A DNA stretch of 64,000 bases, taken from contig NZ_JAGPXN010000006.1 in assembly GCF_018070575.1 (NCBI RefSeq), forward strand, positions 1 to 64,000, written 5' to 3'. The DNA comes from Micromonospora sp. C31 (GTDB taxonomy: Bacteria > Actinomycetota > Actinomycetes > Mycobacteriales > Micromonosporaceae). A model generated the notes under the pieces. It was not told the origin of the DNA, ran no database searches, and worked only from the letters and a program-made list of their open reading frames with translations. Each line of letters opens with the position of its first letter. The first letter of the stretch is position 1. This document shows, piece after piece, positions 61,628-64,000 of the stretch. The translations under genes were made by a program, and so were the position numbers.

Positions 61628-62296
61628 GTGTCCGAGCTCTCCAGCGCCTTCGTCCGGCTGCACGCCAGCCTCGCCCCGGTCGCCTTCGTGCCCGAGGTGC
61701 GGCTGCACCAGGCGGACGACGCCATCGGGCTGTGGGAGCTGACGGAGGGCGAGTTCCGCAGCTCGCAGCCACCGCCGTTCTGGGCCTTCGCCTGGGCCGG
61801 CGGGCAGGCGCTGGCCCGGTACGTCACCGATCACCCGGAGCTGGTCGCCGGCCGCCGGGTGCTTGACCTCGCCGCGGGCTCCGGCCTGGTCGCCATCGCC
61901 GCCGCGCGGGCCGGCGCCGCCGCCGTACGCGCCGTGGAGGTCGACGAGCTGGCCGTCGCGGCCGTCGCGGTCAACGCCGAGGCCAACGGGGTACGCGTCG
62001 ACGCCGAACTCGGCGACATCCTCGACGCCGACGCCGGCGGGGCCGAGGTGGTGCTCGCCGGGGACGTCTTCTACAGCCAGGCGATGGCCAACCGGGTGCT
62101 GCGCTTCCTGCTCCGGGCCGCCCGCGCCGGGGCCCGGGTGCTGGTCGGCGATCCCGGCCGGGCCTTCCTCCCGCACGACCGCTTCGACGAGCTGGCCGGC
62201 TACGACGTGCCGGTGCCCGAGACGCTGGAGAGCGTACGGGTGAAGCGCACCACGGTGTGGCAGTTGCGGGCGGGGTTGCCGGGGGCTGGCCGCTAG
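61628..62296 (+). CDS. Class I SAM-dependent methyltransferase
   Basis: The 222-residue protein has an Nnt1/METTL-type layout: QPPPFWAFAWAGGQALARYV then VLDLAAGSGLVAIAAARAGA (SAM motif I), AVEVDELAVAAVAVNAEANG and VVLAGDVFYSQAMANRVLRF. This group includes protein-lysine and nicotinamide methyltransferases. GTG 61628 is preferred by conservation to longer in-frame starts from 61331. It lies 9 bp before the P450 gene, so the two are likely co-expressed. Confidence 0.83.
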   Translation: MSELSSAFVRLHASLAPVAFVPEVRLHQADDAIGLWELTEGEFRSSQPPPFWAFAWAGGQALARYVTDHPELVAGRRVLDLAAGSGLVAIAAARAGAAAVRAVEVDELAVAAVAVNAEANGVRVDAELGDILDADAGGAEVVLAGDVFYSQAMANRVLRFLLRAARAGARVLVGDPGRAFLPHDRFDELAGYDVPVPETLESVRVKRTTVWQLRAGLPGAGR

Positions 62297-62305
62297 CGTG
62301 TCGGC

Positions 62306-63469
62306 GTGCTGTTCCGGAGCTGGGCGCAGACCGCCGACGCGCACTGGCCGGACGTGGCCCGGGTGCCCGACCACGTGGGGGTCGCCCACCTGGTCGTGAC
62401 CCGGCACGCCCTGGTCCGCCAGGTGCTCACCGATCCGGTGACGTACCGGCCGGACAACGCGCTGGACGCGGTGACCCCGGTCCCGGTATCCGCGCTGCGG
62501 GTGCTGGCCGGGCACCGGTTCCGGCTGCCGCCGACCCTGGCGAACAACGGTGGCGCCAGCCACCCGGCGATCCGGGCGATCGTCGCCGAAGCCCTGCACC
62601 CGACGCGGGTCGCTGCGCAGCTGCCCTGGCTGACCGGGCTGGTGCGCGAGCGCGTCGGCAGGATCGACGCCGCCCTGGACGGCGGAGCGCCGGTGGACCT
62701 GCACGCCGAACTCGCCGCCGACCTGCCGCTGCTGGTGCTGGCCCGGCTCGTCGAGCTGCCGGACGCGCCGGTCGGCGCGGTGAAGGAGTTCGCCCGTGCC
62801 GCGCTGGAACTGTTCTGGGCACCGCTGGACGGCGGGCGGCAGCAGGCCCTCGCCGCCGAGGTCGGTCGCTTCCACCGGGTGCTTCGGGAGTTCGCCGCGA
62901 CCGGGGGTGGGCTGGCCGGGACGCTGCGAGCCGCCGGGCACCCGCCGGACGTGCTGGTCGGCGCGCTGTTCTTCCTGCTGGTGGCCGGCCAGGAGACCAC
63001 CTCGCAGTTCCTCACCCTGCTGCTGCACCGGCTCGCCGGCGAACCGACCGTACTGGCCGGCCTGCGTGACGGAACCGTCGCGGTCGCCGACGTGGTCGAG
63101 GAGGGGCTGCGGCTGGAGCCGCCGATCGTGACGTGGCGGCGGGTGGCGGCGGTCGACACCACGCTGGGCGGAACGGCGGTGCCCGCAGGCACCAGCATCG
63201 TGCTCTGGCTGGCCCGCGCCGGCCGGGACCCGGTCACCGTCGACGCGCCGGACGAGTTCCGGCCCGGGCAGCGCGGCTCGCGCCGGCACCTGGCCTTCGG
63301 GGCGGGCGCGCACCGCTGCGTCGGCGACCAGTTGGCCCGGACGGAGGCCGCGGTGGTGGTCGCCGAGGCCGCCCCGCTGCTGGACGGGGTCACCGTGATC
63401 CGCAGGCCGTGGTGCCCGGACAACCTGACCTTCCGGATGCCCGACGCCTTCGTCGTCCGCCGGCGCTGA
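62306..63469 (+). CDS. Cytochrome P450
   Basis: The 387-residue soluble P450 has the I-helix motif FLLVAGQETTSQFLTLLLHR, the ExxR motif VVEEGLRLEPP and the heme-binding FGAGAHRCVGDQLARTEA with the Cys ligand. The length fits CYP107-like actinomycete enzymes, which hydroxylate secondary metabolites or xenobiotics. The acidic-alcohol pair of the I helix is E-T rather than D-T. It starts at GTG 62306. The neighbouring methyltransferase may modify the same compound; no biosynthetic core gene is in the window. Confidence 0.9.
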   Translation: MLFRSWAQTADAHWPDVARVPDHVGVAHLVVTRHALVRQVLTDPVTYRPDNALDAVTPVPVSALRVLAGHRFRLPPTLANNGGASHPAIRAIVAEALHPTRVAAQLPWLTGLVRERVGRIDAALDGGAPVDLHAELAADLPLLVLARLVELPDAPVGAVKEFARAALELFWAPLDGGRQQALAAEVGRFHRVLREFAATGGGLAGTLRAAGHPPDVLVGALFFLLVAGQETTSQFLTLLLHRLAGEPTVLAGLRDGTVAVADVVEEGLRLEPPIVTWRRVAAVDTTLGGTAVPAGTSIVLWLARAGRDPVTVDAPDEFRPGQRGSRRHLAFGAGAHRCVGDQLARTEAAVVVAEAAPLLDGVTVIRRPWCPDNLTFRMPDAFVVRRR

Positions 63470-64000
63470 ACCGGCACGAAGGCGTCGCTCGCACCTCACC
63501 GGGCGCACGCAAGCGCCGACCACCCAGGCATCCTGACCCGGGCAAGCCGCGTTACACCACCGAGCAGCAGGCTGAGGCCGATGTCGAGCTGACCCACCCG
63601 GCAGGGCCGACCAAGCACCGCTTCCCGCTGTCGAGCTGCCCCGCCCGGCAGGGCCGACCATGCACCTGTCCCCCGCTGTCGAGCTGCCCCACCTGTGAGA
63701 CCAGCCGCGCACGGATCCGTCTTCCGCCCGCGAGCCCGCGGAAGCGGACGAATCTCGATGGCGAAAGGCGGTCGTACGGTCGCACCCACCGCACTGCTCC
63801 GCTGCAGCTGGACCACGCCTGCCCCGTCCGTGCGGGCAGCTCGACAGCGTCGGACGGGACGCCAGCCACCGGGCCACCGGGCGCGGCATCGCACCGCAGA
63901 GCACCGCGGCCCCGCAGGGGACCAGCCCGCACCACCCGGCAGGACACCGCACCGCAGAGCACCCACGTGGGTTGACGAAGCGGTCCGGGGACACGACCGC
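63470..64000. other. Repeat-rich intergenic region to the window end
   Basis: No convincing gene is present. Minus-strand frames translate to repeated GGAARQRG-type peptides because the DNA is repetitive. Repeats are described in the next entry. Confidence 0.55.
63582..63849. repeat. 47/48-bp tandem repeat and dispersed palindromic unit
   Basis: TGTCGAGCTG begins units at 63582, 63629 and 63677. The first two full units (47 and 48 bp) share CCCGGCAGGGCCGACCA. An inverted unit CGGGCAGCTCGACAGC ends at 63848. The segment 63818-63849 is the reverse complement of 33390-33421 with one mismatch. Together these look like one dispersed intergenic repeat family with tandem growth here. Confidence 0.78.

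Noticed and set aside
63582..63700. CRISPR-like array
   Set aside because: Units are 47-48 bp head-to-tail with shared interior sequence and no unique spacers, and no cas genes are nearby.

Overview
The window is high-GC DNA with dense, closely packed genes, many GTG starts and SsgB, F420-enzyme and Spo0M-type genes. It looks like chromosome of a filamentous actinomycete, most probably Micromonospora or a close relative. That assignment rests on protein resemblance and codon style, because there is no rRNA in the window.

Region 1 (1-7.75 kb) is a scarred integration hotspot. It holds the 3' end of an IS3-family transposase, an ORF truncated by that IS that resembles an ADP-ribosyltransferase, and a sulfotransferase stub. 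Three direct copies of the 3' half of tRNA-Val(CAC) follow at 2036, 4957 and 7677; the last belongs to the intact tRNA. The two segments between them carry a DnaQ-like exonuclease-BRCT gene with an unknown partner, a decayed tyrosine recombinase that reads into the middle repeat, a DUF4304-like gene and an IS256 scrap. The simplest reading is two integrative elements stacked in tandem at one tRNA gene, both now degenerate.

Region 2 (7.8-24.8 kb) is ordinary chromosome: a PGPGW membrane protein, SsgB, a short-chain dehydrogenase divergent from an AraC regulator, GNAT, flavin reductase, a VOC protein divergent from a MarR regulator around a perfect palindrome, a TPR membrane protein, an OmpR-type two-component system divergent from a LolA-like protein, a HelD-type RNA polymerase-recycling helicase and Spo0M.

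Region 3 (24.9-34.9 kb) is a galactoside/galactomannan locus. A GlpR/DeoR repressor and a GH42 beta-galactosidase are divergent from an ABC sugar importer (binding protein and two permeases, no ATPase) coupled to a GH36 alpha-galactosidase. A secreted GH5 beta-mannanase with a CBM2 module converges on it. Together they could cut mannan outside the cell, import the oligosaccharides and remove galactose inside.

Region 4 (35-43.8 kb) has an F420-dependent oxidoreductase and alpha/beta hydrolase pair, a membrane-lipid cluster (EEP-type phosphatase/nuclease, tandem-PAP2 protein, YihY/BrkB, diacylglycerol-kinase-like enzyme), a PP2C phosphatase and a secreted lytic-transglycosylase-like protein. 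The last has a long leader containing two mutually exclusive hairpins.

Region 5 (44.5-56.2 kb) resembles the mycobacterial DosR/DevR dormancy regulon: two universal stress proteins, phosphoketolase, a P1B-5-type metal ATPase fused to a hemerythrin domain, two Acg-type nitroreductase-like proteins, a DevS-like GAF-GAF kinase and DevR. Two sites of the form GGGAC-N4-GGCCCT precede the phosphoketolase and the second Acg gene. A 56-bp tandem repeat has been inserted exactly at the phosphoketolase stop / USP start junction.

Region 6 (57.4-64 kb) has five minus-strand tRNAs (Val-GAC twice, Gly-GCC twice, Cys) around a small DUF6458 gene, a TetR regulator, a TIGR03086 protein, AlkB alkane hydroxylase, a methyltransferase and a cytochrome P450. 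It ends in a repeat-rich intergenic stretch that shares a 32-bp element with the region downstream of the alpha-galactosidase gene.
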